DNA of 64,000 nucleotides from Pseudomonadota bacterium (GTDB lineage: Bacteria > Pseudomonadota > Gammaproteobacteria > Burkholderiales > Burkholderiaceae_E): NCBI GenBank assembly GCA_029779435.1, contig JAKPAM010000069.1, forward strand, positions 62,001-126,000. The letters are read 5' to 3'. Both the position numbers and the translations under genes were made by a program. Below, one piece after another: positions 43,107 through 51,737 of this stretch (position 1 is the stretch's first letter; each line of letters opens with the position of its first letter). The notes beneath the pieces are model-generated. The model searched no databases and was not told the DNA's origin. It saw only the letters and a program-made list of their open reading frames with translations.

Positions 43107-46100
43107 ATGGCCCAGGAACCCAGGAAGATGCCGCGGTATGCAGCGCGCGTGCAGGAGCTGATGAAGAATGACGCGCAGCTGCAGGCGTTGATGCCCGACG
43201 CGGCTGTCTTTGAGGCGATGCTCGATACGAGCCCCCCTTCGTATTGGCAGCACATCGATACGGCGCTGACAGGTTACGCCCGGCGTCCCGCGCTGGGGCA
43301 GCGCGCCTATAACGTCGTGGTCGATCCGGTGTCCGGCGGCCGGCAACGCGAGTACCTGGATCGTTTCGACACGATCACCTACTTCGAGCTGCAGAACCGC
43401 ATCAAGGGGCTGGCCAATACCTGGCGCCATCACGAGCAGCATCGGGTCGCTCCCGGTGAGTTCGTCTGCATTCTCGGTTTCACCGGCACGGACTACACGG
43501 TCGTGGATCTCGCCTGCGCCTACGCCCACGCCGTCAGCGTGCCGCTGCAAAGCACGCTGGCCGGGGCCGATCTCGATGGCATTTTCGCGGATACCGCGCC
43601 GACGGCGGTGGCGGCCACCGTCGATGATCTCGTGCTCGCCGCGAGGCTCGCCGGCACGCACAAATCGATCCGCAGCATCATCGCGCTCGATTACGATGAG
43701 CGCGTCGACAGCGATCGCGCGAAATTCGAAGCGGCACAGACGGAGCTCGAGCAGAAGCGATCGAAAGCGAAGCTGGTGAAGCTCGCCGATCTGGTCGCAT
43801 TCGGCGCCTTCCAGCCGTTCGAGCCGCTGCCGCCGCATCCGGAAGGGCTGGAGCGGATGGCGGTCCTGCTCCACTCGTCGGGAAGTACCGGCAAGCCCAA
43901 GGGCGCGATCATGCCCGAGCGCATGTGCATGCCGGGATGGGATCCGGGTTTCATGGTTCCCATCGTCCGCCTGTGCTTCGCCCCGTTGAATCACCTGGTC
44001 GGAAGAAACCAGGTGACCTCCGCGCTGGCGCGTGGCGGCACGGCCTACTTCACGACGAAACCGGATTTGTCGCTGCTGTTCGAGGACATCCGGCTCGCCC
44101 GGCCGACCGAACTGCTGACGTTCCCCCGCGCGCTGGAAATGATCTATCGCCACTATGTCAGCGAGGTGGTGCGTCGCAGGGCCGCGGCCGGCGGCGGCGA
44201 CATCAAGGTGATCGGCGATCAGGTGAAGGCCGAGATGCGCTTCACGTTCCTCGGCGATCGGCTCGCGCAGATGGTCGTCGGCTCGGCGCCCACCACGCCG
44301 GAAATCAAGCAGTTCATCAAGGATTGCTTCCAGATATCGCTGGCCGATGGCTACGGATCGACGGAAACCGGTGGCAGCGTGACGATGCGCGATCGCATCC
44401 TGCGGCCGCCGGTCACCGCCTACAAACTGCGCGACGTTCCCGAGCTGGGCTACTACGTCACGGACAAGCCCTATCCGCGCGGCGAGCTGTGCATCAAGAC
44501 CACGCTGGCCTCGCCCGGGTACTTCAAGCGCCCTGACGCCACGGCGGGCCTGTACGACGAGGAAGGCTACATCCTGACCGGCGACATCATGGAGGAGCGC
44601 GGGCCCGATCACGTCGTCTACATCGATCGGCGCAACGACGTCCTGAAGCTGTCGCAAGGGGAATACGTCGCGATCGGTGCGCTGGGCAACGTGTTCGAGA
44701 ACGGTTCGCGCGTCATCCAGCAGATGTACACGTACGGCAACTCCGCGCGTTCGTACGTGCTGGCGGTGATCGTCCCGAATCCGCAGGTGATCCAGAACCG
44801 GCTCGGCGCGAATGCTAGTGACGCGGACATCCGGGCGCTGATCCGCTCCGAGATGCAGGCGGTGGCGCGGGCCGAGAACCTCAAGTCGTTCGAAGTGCCA
44901 CGCGATTTCATTCTCGAGCACGAGGCGTTCACGCACGAGAACGGCCTGCTGTCGAGCGTGCACAAGCGCCTGAGGCCCGCGTTGAAGGCCAAGTACGGCG
45001 AGCAGCTCGAACAGATGTACGTCGATCTGGAACGCAAGCAGACCGAGGAACTCGCGGCGCTCCAGGACCCCAACAGCAGCCTGTCCGTCATCCAGAAAGT
45101 CGGCAAGGCGCTCGAGGCGATGCTGGGTCTCGAGGATCTCGACGTGAATCTGCCGCAGAGCTTCGCCGATCTCGGTGGAGATTCACTCGGCGCCACCGGC
45201 TTCTCGGCGTTGCTGAACGACATTTTCGGCGTGACGCTGCCGGTCAATGCGATCCTCAGCCCGGCCGGCAATCCGAAAAAATGGGCGAAGACGATCGAGG
45301 ATGCGCTCGCCAAAGGCGGCAGCTCGCAGTTGACGTTCGAAAGCGTGCACGGCAAGGGCGCCGAGCAGATCACCACGCTCGAAGTCGACGTCAACAACTT
45401 CATCGATGCCGAGACGCTGGCCAATGTCCCGCTCGCGCCGCCGCCCGACGTGTCGCGGACGGTGCTGATGACGGGCGCCACCGGCTTCCTGGGCCGTTTC
45501 CTGTGCCTGGAGTGGCTCGAGCAGTTGTCGAAGGTCGACGGCAAGCTGATCTGCATGGTCCGCGCCGCCGATCCGGAGACGGCTCGCCGCCGGCTCGCAT
45601 CGATCTACGAGGGTAGCGATCCGAAGCTCGAAGAGCGCTTCAAGGCGCTCTCGGACAAGCACCTGGAGGTGATCGTCGGGGACATCGCCGATCCGGGGCT
45701 GGGCTTGGATTCCGTGATGTTCAACCGCCTGGCGGACGAGGTCGATCACATCGTCCATCCGGCGGCGCTGGTCAACCACGTGCTCAGCTATCAGGATCTT
45801 TTCGCTGCCAACGTGGTCGGCACCGCCGAACTCGTGCGCTTGGCGCTGACGAAACGGCAGAAGGGCATCGACTTCATCTCGTCGGTCGCGACCACCCACC
45901 TGCTGGAACGCGAGGTCGGCAACAACGAGGACACGCCGCTGCGTCCGAAGATCACGCTCAGCAACCGCTATGCGTCGGGCTATGGCGCCAGCAAGTGGGC
46001 GGGCGAGCAACTGCTGCACAGCGCCCATCGGCGGTTCGGTCTGCCGATCAACATCTTCCGCGGCGACATGATGCTCGCGCATCGGGGCTACCACGAGCAG

Positions 46101-46664
46101 ATCAATCTGCCCGACGTGTTCTCCCGCCTGCTCTACAGCGTCGTGACGACGGGTGTGGCGCCCAAGTCGTTCTATCAGCTCACGGAGGACGGCAGCCGGC
46201 AAAAAGCGCACTACGACGGTCTGCCGGTCGACTTCATCGCGTCCGCGGTCGTCGGCATCTGCGTCCAGCCGCATCGGGGGGTCCGCACTTACCACGTCCT
46301 GAACCATCACATGGACGACGGCATGTCGCTGGACCAGTTCGTCGACTGGATCGAGGAGGCCGGGTATTCGGTGACACGGATTCCCAGCCACAGCGAATGG
46401 TTCCGCCAGTTCGAAGCCAGGCTGCGCGCACTGCCGGAAGACAAGCGGCAGCGCTCGTCGATCAACGTCCTGTCGTCGCTGGGGCGGCCCTATCCGGCCA
46501 ATGAGCGGATGTTCGGCAGCGAGCATTTCCAGGCGGCCGTGCGCAAGCTGTCGGCGGGCCCGGACGTGCCTCACCTCGACCGGGCATTCATCTTCAAATG
46601 CCTGGATGACCTGTGCCGCCTGGGGTTGATTCCCGAACCCAAGAAGCTGGCGAGCGCTGCCTGA
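43107..46664 (+). CDS. car: Carboxylic acid reductase (adenylation-PCP-thioester reductase)
   Basis: A 1,185-residue three-domain enzyme that reduces carboxylic acids to aldehydes with ATP and NADPH. The adenylation domain (about 1-650) has LLHSSGSTGKPKGAIMPE, ADGYGSTETGG and YILTGDIMEE. The carrier domain has the phosphopantetheine Ser in DLGGDSLGATG near residue 692. The reductase domain has GATGFLGRFL, SSVAT and the Tyr/Lys of YGASKWAGE. ATG 43107 is preceded by CAGGAGA. It needs a phosphopantetheinyl transferase, not seen here. Such enzymes are mostly actinobacterial and fungal, so transfer into this lineage is plausible. Confidence 0.96.
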   Translation: MAQEPRKMPRYAARVQELMKNDAQLQALMPDAAVFEAMLDTSPPSYWQHIDTALTGYARRPALGQRAYNVVVDPVSGGRQREYLDRFDTITYFELQNRIKGLANTWRHHEQHRVAPGEFVCILGFTGTDYTVVDLACAYAHAVSVPLQSTLAGADLDGIFADTAPTAVAATVDDLVLAARLAGTHKSIRSIIALDYDERVDSDRAKFEAAQTELEQKRSKAKLVKLADLVAFGAFQPFEPLPPHPEGLERMAVLLHSSGSTGKPKGAIMPERMCMPGWDPGFMVPIVRLCFAPLNHLVGRNQVTSALARGGTAYFTTKPDLSLLFEDIRLARPTELLTFPRALEMIYRHYVSEVVRRRAAAGGGDIKVIGDQVKAEMRFTFLGDRLAQMVVGSAPTTPEIKQFIKDCFQISLADGYGSTETGGSVTMRDRILRPPVTAYKLRDVPELGYYVTDKPYPRGELCIKTTLASPGYFKRPDATAGLYDEEGYILTGDIMEERGPDHVVYIDRRNDVLKLSQGEYVAIGALGNVFENGSRVIQQMYTYGNSARSYVLAVIVPNPQVIQNRLGANASDADIRALIRSEMQAVARAENLKSFEVPRDFILEHEAFTHENGLLSSVHKRLRPALKAKYGEQLEQMYVDLERKQTEELAALQDPNSSLSVIQKVGKALEAMLGLEDLDVNLPQSFADLGGDSLGATGFSALLNDIFGVTLPVNAILSPAGNPKKWAKTIEDALAKGGSSQLTFESVHGKGAEQITTLEVDVNNFIDAETLANVPLAPPPDVSRTVLMTGATGFLGRFLCLEWLEQLSKVDGKLICMVRAADPETARRRLASIYEGSDPKLEERFKALSDKHLEVIVGDIADPGLGLDSVMFNRLADEVDHIVHPAALVNHVLSYQDLFAANVVGTAELVRLALTKRQKGIDFISSVATTHLLEREVGNNEDTPLRPKITLSNRYASGYGASKWAGEQLLHSAHRRFGLPINIFRGDMMLAHRGYHEQINLPDVFSRLLYSVVTTGVAPKSFYQLTEDGSRQKAHYDGLPVDFIASAVVGICVQPHRGVRTYHVLNHHMDDGMSLDQFVDWIEEAGYSVTRIPSHSEWFRQFEARLRALPEDKRQRSSINVLSSLGRPYPANERMFGSEHFQAAVRKLSAGPDVPHLDRAFIFKCLDDLCRLGLIPEPKKLASAA

Positions 46665-46683
46665 TACGGCGGCGGTTCGAGAC

Positions 46684-46729
46684 GACGTTCAAGGGTCAGG
46701 GGGCCGCCGCTGGGCGGCCCTCGAACGTC
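46684..46729 (+). terminator. Bulged hairpin after the carboxylic acid reductase gene
   Basis: GGGCCGCC-GCTG-GGCGGCCC forms an 8-bp stem, and an outer pair GACGTTC/GAACGTC closes it with an asymmetric bulge. It lies in the 174-bp gap between the reductase stop and the convergent aldo/keto reductase stop. There is no T-run, so it may be a transcript-end stabiliser rather than an intrinsic terminator. Confidence 0.5.
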
Positions 46730-46838
46730 GCTCGATGGGGCTTGCATGCGCTTGCGCGCCTCTCCGCCAGAATCGCGGTGGGGAGGGGCGTGGCCGGCGC
46801 GCCGCCGCCGTTGCGGGGCGCGCGCGACGATATGGGTG

Positions 46839-47819
46839 TTACTGGAATCCGGCCACCGGATGCGGCACGTACGGCGCTTCGAGCCGACGGACCTCGTCGT
46901 CACTGAGCTTCAGCGATAGCGCGGCTACCGCGTCGTCCAGATGCGCGGCCTTCGACGCGCCGACGATCGGCGCGGTCACGCCGCGATGCTGGATGACCCA
47001 TGCCAGCGCGACCTGCGCGCGCGGCACTCCGCGCTCGCGCGCGACCTCGGCCACCGCATCGACGATCGCGCGATCCTTGTCCGGCGAGAACGTGTACAGC
47101 TTCTTGCCGAATTCGTCGGTCTCCTCGCGCGCGCTGCCGGCGTCCCAGTCGCGCGTCAGCCTGCCGCGAGCCATCGGGCTCCACGGGATGACGGCGATCT
47201 TCTGGTCGCGGCACAGCGGCATCATCTCGCGCTCTTCCTCGCGATTGAGCAGGTTCAGGTGGTTCTGCATCGACACGAAGCGCGCCCAGCCGTGCCGTTC
47301 GGACGTGAACAAGGCCTTGGCGAACTGCCACGCGTACATCGACGATGCCCCGATGTAGCGCGCCTTGCCGGCCCGCACGACGTCGTTCAGCGCGTCGAGC
47401 GTCTCCTCGATCGGCGTCTGGTAGTCCCAGCGATGGATCTGGTACAGATCGACGTAGTCGGTGCCCAGGCGCTTCAGGCTCGCATCGATCTCGGTCATGA
47501 TCGCCTTGCGCGACAGGCCGCCGATGTTCGGCGCCTTGCGCACGGTGTTGAACACCTTGGTCGCGATGACGATCTCGTCGCGCCGTGCGAAATCGCGCAG
47601 CGCGCGGCCGACGATCTCCTCGGACGTGCCGTCCGAGTAGACGTTGGCGGTGTCGAAGAAATTGAAGCCCAGCTCGACCGCGCGCTGCAGGATCGGGCGG
47701 CTCTTTTCCTCGTCCAGCGTCCACGCGTGCGTGCCGCGCGCCGGATCGCCGAAGGTCATGCAACCCAGGCATAGCGGCGACACTTTCATGCCGGTGTTGC
47801 CGAATCGGATGTAGTTCAT
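46839..47819 (-). CDS. Aldo/keto reductase
   Basis: A 326-residue TIM-barrel oxidoreductase. The catalytic tetrad Asp, Tyr, Lys, His can be seen in FFDTANVYS, IVIATKVF and YQIHRWD. The C-terminal segment APIVGASKAAHLDDAV holds the NADPH-binding Ser/Lys. It is the YghZ/Kv-beta-like group reducing aldehydes, methylglyoxal or ketones. The start at 47819 is preferred because AGGAG lies eight bases upstream, while the ATG at 47825 is too close. It is the last gene of a minus-strand operon after SDR and DsbA-like genes. Confidence 0.95.
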   Translation of the reverse strand: MNYIRFGNTGMKVSPLCLGCMTFGDPARGTHAWTLDEEKSRPILQRAVELGFNFFDTANVYSDGTSEEIVGRALRDFARRDEIVIATKVFNTVRKAPNIGGLSRKAIMTEIDASLKRLGTDYVDLYQIHRWDYQTPIEETLDALNDVVRAGKARYIGASSMYAWQFAKALFTSERHGWARFVSMQNHLNLLNREEEREMMPLCRDQKIAVIPWSPMARGRLTRDWDAGSAREETDEFGKKLYTFSPDKDRAIVDAVAEVARERGVPRAQVALAWVIQHRGVTAPIVGASKAAHLDDAVAALSLKLSDDEVRRLEAPYVPHPVAGFQ

Positions 47820-47872
47820 CGTCATGTCTCCTGTCCGTCGTCGATCCGGATTCAGATGTGGAGGTATCGGTC

Positions 47873-48565
47873 TCAGCGCGGCACCCAGCCGCCGCAGACC
47901 GGAAAGATCTGCCCGACGAAGCAGTCCGCCGCGTCGCTGCAAAGGTAAGCGGCGAACCGCGCGTCCTCCTCGGCCGACACGAGCCGGCCCAGCGGCATCT
48001 CGCGGCGGATCCGTTCCTGGAACGCCGGCATCGCCTGCACCTCGGGCGGGAAGTACATCGGATTGTCGACGAGATTCTGCGCGATCGCGTTGACCTGCAC
48101 GCGATGCGGCGCCATCTCGACGCCCACTGCCTGGATGTACGCGAGCTGCGCGCCCCGCGCGGCGCTGTAGGTCGACGCGCGCTTCATGCCGCGCAGCGCC
48201 GACGCGCTGCCCATCAGCAGGATCTTGCCCGCCTTGCGCGCGATCATCTGCGGCAGCACGGCACGCGTCAGTTCCTGCAGCGGATCGACCATCGTCGCGA
48301 ATGCTTCGCGCCATTCGTCGTCGCCGACATCGATGGCCGGGGTGCTCGGCGCCGGGATGCCCAACTGCGCGATCAGGATGTCGACGTGGCCGGCCGCCTC
48401 GATCAGCGCCGCGCCCTGGCCGCGCTCGCGCAGCGATCGCCGGTCGGCGATGACGGTGGCGCCGCTGTCGGCGAACAGCCGTGACAGCGTCGGCCCCATG
48501 AAATCGTCGGGCTGCGTGATGACCACGCGCTTGCCGGAGAAATCGAATCGGGTCATCGTGGTCAT
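47873..48565 (-). CDS. Short-chain dehydrogenase/reductase (SDR)
   Basis: A 230-residue SDR-like protein. The usual glycine-rich cofactor motif is changed (VVITQPDDFMGPTLSRLF instead of TGxxxGxG). The catalytic Ser is in LLMGSASAL, with Tyr four residues before a position that is Gly-Ala rather than the usual Lys (TYSAARGAQ). It therefore lacks the normal Lys and part of the NAD(P) loop. This resembles divergent halohydrin-dehalogenase-like SDRs, which have no NAD requirement. It overlaps the DsbA-like gene by ATGA and precedes the aldo/keto reductase. Confidence 0.85.
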   Translation of the reverse strand: MTTMTRFDFSGKRVVITQPDDFMGPTLSRLFADSGATVIADRRSLRERGQGAALIEAAGHVDILIAQLGIPAPSTPAIDVGDDEWREAFATMVDPLQELTRAVLPQMIARKAGKILLMGSASALRGMKRASTYSAARGAQLAYIQAVGVEMAPHRVQVNAIAQNLVDNPMYFPPEVQAMPAFQERIRREMPLGRLVSAEEDARFAAYLCSDAADCFVGQIFPVCGGWVPR

Positions 48566-49266
48566 GCCCTTTGCTCCCATGCCTTGTTCATTGCCTTCAG
48601 CAGCCGCTCCACGCCCTGCGCGCCGGCGACGCCGATCCGCTGGTCGACGATGAAGAACGGCACGCCGCTGACGCCCGCCTCGCGCGCCTGGGCGTCGGCC
48701 TGCGCCGCCGCGGCCAGCGCGGCCCCGTCGGCCAGCGTCGCGCGCACGGCGGCCTCGTCCAGCCCGGCCTCTCGAGCCACCGCGACCAGATTCTCGTCGT
48801 CGGTCAGGTTCACGGCGCGATGGAAATACGCGTCGAACAAGGCTTCGGCCAGCGCATCCTGGCGCCCGGCACTCTCGCGTGCGGCCAATGCCAGCAGCGC
48901 GTGCGCCTTCAATGTGTTCGGCTGGCGGACGATCGCGCCCAGGTTCAGGTCCAGGCCGATCGAGGCCGCCGCGGCCCGCACGTTCTCGTACAGCCGATCG
49001 ACGTCGGCGTGGCCGAACTTGCGCGCCAGATAGTCGTGCCGATCGACACCGGCCGGATCCATGTCGGGGTTGAGCTGGAACGGAAACCAGCGCACCTGCA
49101 CCGGCGGATCGCCGGGGTGCGCGGCTTGCCAATCCTGGACCGCGCGTTCGAGCTGCCGCTTGCCGATGTAGCACCACGGACAGACGACGTCGGACACGAC
49201 GTCGATGCGCAGCGCGCCGCCGGGGGCGCTGCCCTGTCGGCCTTCGCCGAATTCGGTGGGGTCCAT
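48562..49266 (-). CDS. DsbA/FrnE family thiol oxidoreductase
   Basis: A 234-residue cytoplasmic DsbA-like protein (FrnE subfamily) with a thioredoxin fold and large helical insertion. The active site is DVVCPWCYIGK near residue 28 (CPWC); the cis-Pro loop is VSGVPFFIVDQR. There is no signal peptide. FrnE-type proteins act in polyketide biosynthesis or oxidative-stress handling of thiols. A GGAGACC site precedes ATG 49266. It is the first gene of the operon, divergent from the astacin-like gene across a 207-bp promoter region. Confidence 0.93.
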   Translation of the reverse strand: MDPTEFGEGRQGSAPGGALRIDVVSDVVCPWCYIGKRQLERAVQDWQAAHPGDPPVQVRWFPFQLNPDMDPAGVDRHDYLARKFGHADVDRLYENVRAAAASIGLDLNLGAIVRQPNTLKAHALLALAARESAGRQDALAEALFDAYFHRAVNLTDDENLVAVAREAGLDEAAVRATLADGAALAAAAQADAQAREAGVSGVPFFIVDQRIGVAGAQGVERLLKAMNKAWEQRA

Positions 49267-49473
49267 CGGAGGTCTCCAGTATCGGTGTGTGTCGGCTGGG
49301 GCCGATCGGTTGCCGGGGCACGGGGGGCTTCGTCGCATCATACGTCGAACGCGCGGATCGCTCGGCCGGGCTCGCCCCGATCGGATACGCTGCCGCGCCT
49401 CCTCAAAGTTGTCGATTCGAGCCGGCACTGCCGTGCGTACGCTCGAAAGACTCACAGCGAAAGGAGACTCCAG

Positions 49474-50766
49474 ATGGCCACCCGCAAAAACGCGCCGCCT
49501 GCCGACGCTGCCCATGACGACGACCGTTGCGAGTGCCGCAGCGGCCCGATCTTCGGCTCCGCGATGGTCGACGGCCAGACCTTCCGCGGCAAATGGTTGA
49601 ACTATGCCGATGTCGAGGGCAAGGCGATGTTCGAAGGCGACATCGTGCTCGGCGAAACGGCGGCGATGCAGGCCGACGAAGGCGGCAACATGGTGCTGTT
49701 CTCGGTCGGCATCACCGGCCAGCAGTTCCGCTGGCCCAACGGCCGCATCCCGTTCGAAATCGATGCGGCGCTGCCCAATCAGGAACGTGTCACCGGCGCC
49801 ATCGCGCATTGGGAGGCCAACACGCCGATCCGCTTCGTTGCTCGCAATGCCGGCAATGCCGCGCAATTTCCCGATTTCGTGCGCTTCGTCAGCGGCGGCG
49901 GCTGTTCGTCGATGGTGGGCATGCGCGGTGGCCGGCAGGACATCACGCTCGGTTCCGGCTGCACGCTCGGCAACGCGATCCACGAGATCGGCCACTCGGT
50001 CGGGCTCTGGCACGAGCAGAGCCGCGAGGACCGCGACAACTTCGTGCAGATCCTGTTCGCGAACATCGATCCGGCGATGCAGCACAACTTCAACCAGCAG
50101 ATCTCCGACGGCGACGACCTGGGCGCCTACGATTTCGGGTCGATCATGCATTACCCGGCGACCGCGTTCTCCACCAACGGCCAGGCCACGATCGTGCCGC
50201 GCCAGCCGCTGCCCGCGGGCGTGGTGATGGGCCAGCGCAATGGCCTGTCGGCCGGCGACATCGCCGGCGTGCGCGCGATGTATCCGGGCATCGGCCCGAC
50301 GATCAAGGAGGTGGCCAAGGATCCGATCACCGACCCCACCACCGTGAAGGAGGTCCGCAAGGATCCGATCACCGACACGGTGAAGGAAGTGCGCAAGGAT
50401 CCGATCAGCGATACCACCGTGAAAGAGGTGCGCAAGGATCCGATCACGGACACCATCAAGGAAGTGCGCAAGGATCCGATCCGCGACCCGGTGATCACGC
50501 GCAAGGAGGTCGCGTTCGATCCCGGCGGGCCGGTGTTGCCGATCGAACTGCCGCGGCAGTTCGAAGCCGGGGTCACGCCCTTCGTGCTGGCGGGCGGCAG
50601 CCGTTACCAGCAGGCAGATCCCCTGGCCGCTGCGATGCAGGAGGTGCAACAACTGGCGGAAGCGCATTCGCAAGCCCAGGCGCAGGCCGACGCGCTGGCC
50701 GAGGCCTACGAGGCGGCGCTGCAGAACCTGCAGGCGCTGCAGCAGCAGGGCGGCGGCCTGGTCTGA
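49474..50766 (+). CDS. Astacin-like (M12A) metallopeptidase with C-terminal TxKEVxKDP repeats
   Basis: A 430-residue protein. Residues about 85-270 are an astacin domain with zinc site HEIGHSVGLWH (His170, Glu171, His174, His180) and Met-turn SIMHYP near 223-228. Residues 276-350 hold about six repeats of the form TxKEVRKDPITD, 12-15 residues each. A Gln/Ala/Glu-rich coiled coil follows (about 382-425). It has no signal peptide, unusual for astacins, which are normally secreted zymogens. AAGGAG lies before ATG 49474. It ends in TGATG, coupling it to an ATP-grasp gene. I infer the acidic/Thr/Lys repeats are the ligase's substrate. Confidence 0.9.
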   Translation: MATRKNAPPADAAHDDDRCECRSGPIFGSAMVDGQTFRGKWLNYADVEGKAMFEGDIVLGETAAMQADEGGNMVLFSVGITGQQFRWPNGRIPFEIDAALPNQERVTGAIAHWEANTPIRFVARNAGNAAQFPDFVRFVSGGGCSSMVGMRGGRQDITLGSGCTLGNAIHEIGHSVGLWHEQSREDRDNFVQILFANIDPAMQHNFNQQISDGDDLGAYDFGSIMHYPATAFSTNGQATIVPRQPLPAGVVMGQRNGLSAGDIAGVRAMYPGIGPTIKEVAKDPITDPTTVKEVRKDPITDTVKEVRKDPISDTTVKEVRKDPITDTIKEVRKDPIRDPVITRKEVAFDPGGPVLPIELPRQFEAGVTPFVLAGGSRYQQADPLAAAMQEVQQLAEAHSQAQAQADALAEAYEAALQNLQALQQQGGGLV

Positions 50767-51737
50767 TGGCCGAGCGCGCCATGATCCTCGTCGTCTCCTA
50801 CCCGGAGGAGGAGCACACCGATGCGGTCTGCGCCGAACTGGCGCAGGCCGGCCGCGAGGTCGTGCGCATCAACCTGGCCGACTTTCCCAGCCGTGCCGGC
50901 GTGGCCGCGACATGGCGCAACGGCCGCGCGCCGTCGTTCCGGCTCGAACTCGAACAGGGAAGCGTCGACATCTCGGACACCCGGGCCGTCTGGTGGCGCC
51001 GCGTGCGTTCGTTCGAGCCCGATGCGCGCATTGCCGGCGCGGACCGCCGCCACTTCGCCGTCAGCGAAACCACGCAGGCGGTCTACGGCATGCTCGACGC
51101 GCTGCGCTGTCCTTGGATCAATCCGCGGCAGGCCGATGACGCCGCGCATCACAAGCCCTACCAATGGAGCCTGGCACAGGCGGCGGGTTTGCACGTGCCG
51201 CGCACGCTCGTGACCAGCCAACCTTCGGTGGCGCGGGATTTCATCGCCGACATGGGCGAGCGCCGCGTCGTTTTCAAGGCCTTCCTGGCCTCGATCGAGG
51301 ACTGGCGCGAGACGCGGCTGGTGGAGGCCGAGGACGTGGCGCGGCTCGACCTCGTGCGTCTGGCGCCGGTCATCTTCCAGGAGTACATTGCCGGAGTCGA
51401 CCTGCGCATCACGATCATCGGCAACCAGTTGTTCGCCGCGGAGATCGACGCCCGCCACAGCAGCTATCCGATCGACATGCGCATGGTCATCGACGAAGGC
51501 AGGATCCGCGCGGTGGAACTGCCGGACCACGTATCCCGCCGTCTGCTCGACCTGCAGCGCCGGCTCGGGCTGGTCTACGGGGCGGTCGACATGCGGCGCA
51601 GCGACGACGGCGAGTACCACTTCCTCGAAGTCAATCCAGCCGGACAATGGTTGTTCGTCGAGCAGCGTACCGGGCTGCCGATCACCCGCGCCCATGCAAA
51701 GCTCCTGTCGACGCTCGCCGACGAGGCCGTGACCTGA
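50766..51737 (+). CDS. ATP-grasp ligase, MvdD/graspetide type
   Basis: A 323-residue protein with the MvdC/MvdD pattern. An N-terminal pre-ATP-grasp region (MILVVSYPEEEHTDAVCAEL) is followed by the AVWWRRV signature, a nucleotide-binding Lys in VVFKAF, FQEYIAGVDLRIT, and the catalytic YGAVDMRR and FLEVNPAGQWLFVEQ, where Glu and Asn bind metal. Related enzymes form omega-ester or omega-amide bonds between side chains of precursor peptides with ATP. No separate precursor gene is adjacent, but the upstream peptidase carries repeats rich in Thr, Lys, Asp and Glu. It overlaps both neighbours by TGATG. Confidence 0.9.
   Translation: MAERAMILVVSYPEEEHTDAVCAELAQAGREVVRINLADFPSRAGVAATWRNGRAPSFRLELEQGSVDISDTRAVWWRRVRSFEPDARIAGADRRHFAVSETTQAVYGMLDALRCPWINPRQADDAAHHKPYQWSLAQAAGLHVPRTLVTSQPSVARDFIADMGERRVVFKAFLASIEDWRETRLVEAEDVARLDLVRLAPVIFQEYIAGVDLRITIIGNQLFAAEIDARHSSYPIDMRMVIDEGRIRAVELPDHVSRRLLDLQRRLGLVYGAVDMRRSDDGEYHFLEVNPAGQWLFVEQRTGLPITRAHAKLLSTLADEAVT

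Noticed and set aside
42720-44963. A 747-codon minus-strand frame over the dehydrogenase and reductase genes
   Set aside because: It spans two real genes and their gap. The product is Arg/His-rich with no motif, as expected of a shadow frame.
50766-51737. The ATP-grasp gene as RimK or D-Ala-D-Ala ligase
   Set aside because: The AVWWRRV segment and EVNPAGQWLFVEQ ending fit the MvdC/MvdD group better than RimK or Ddl.
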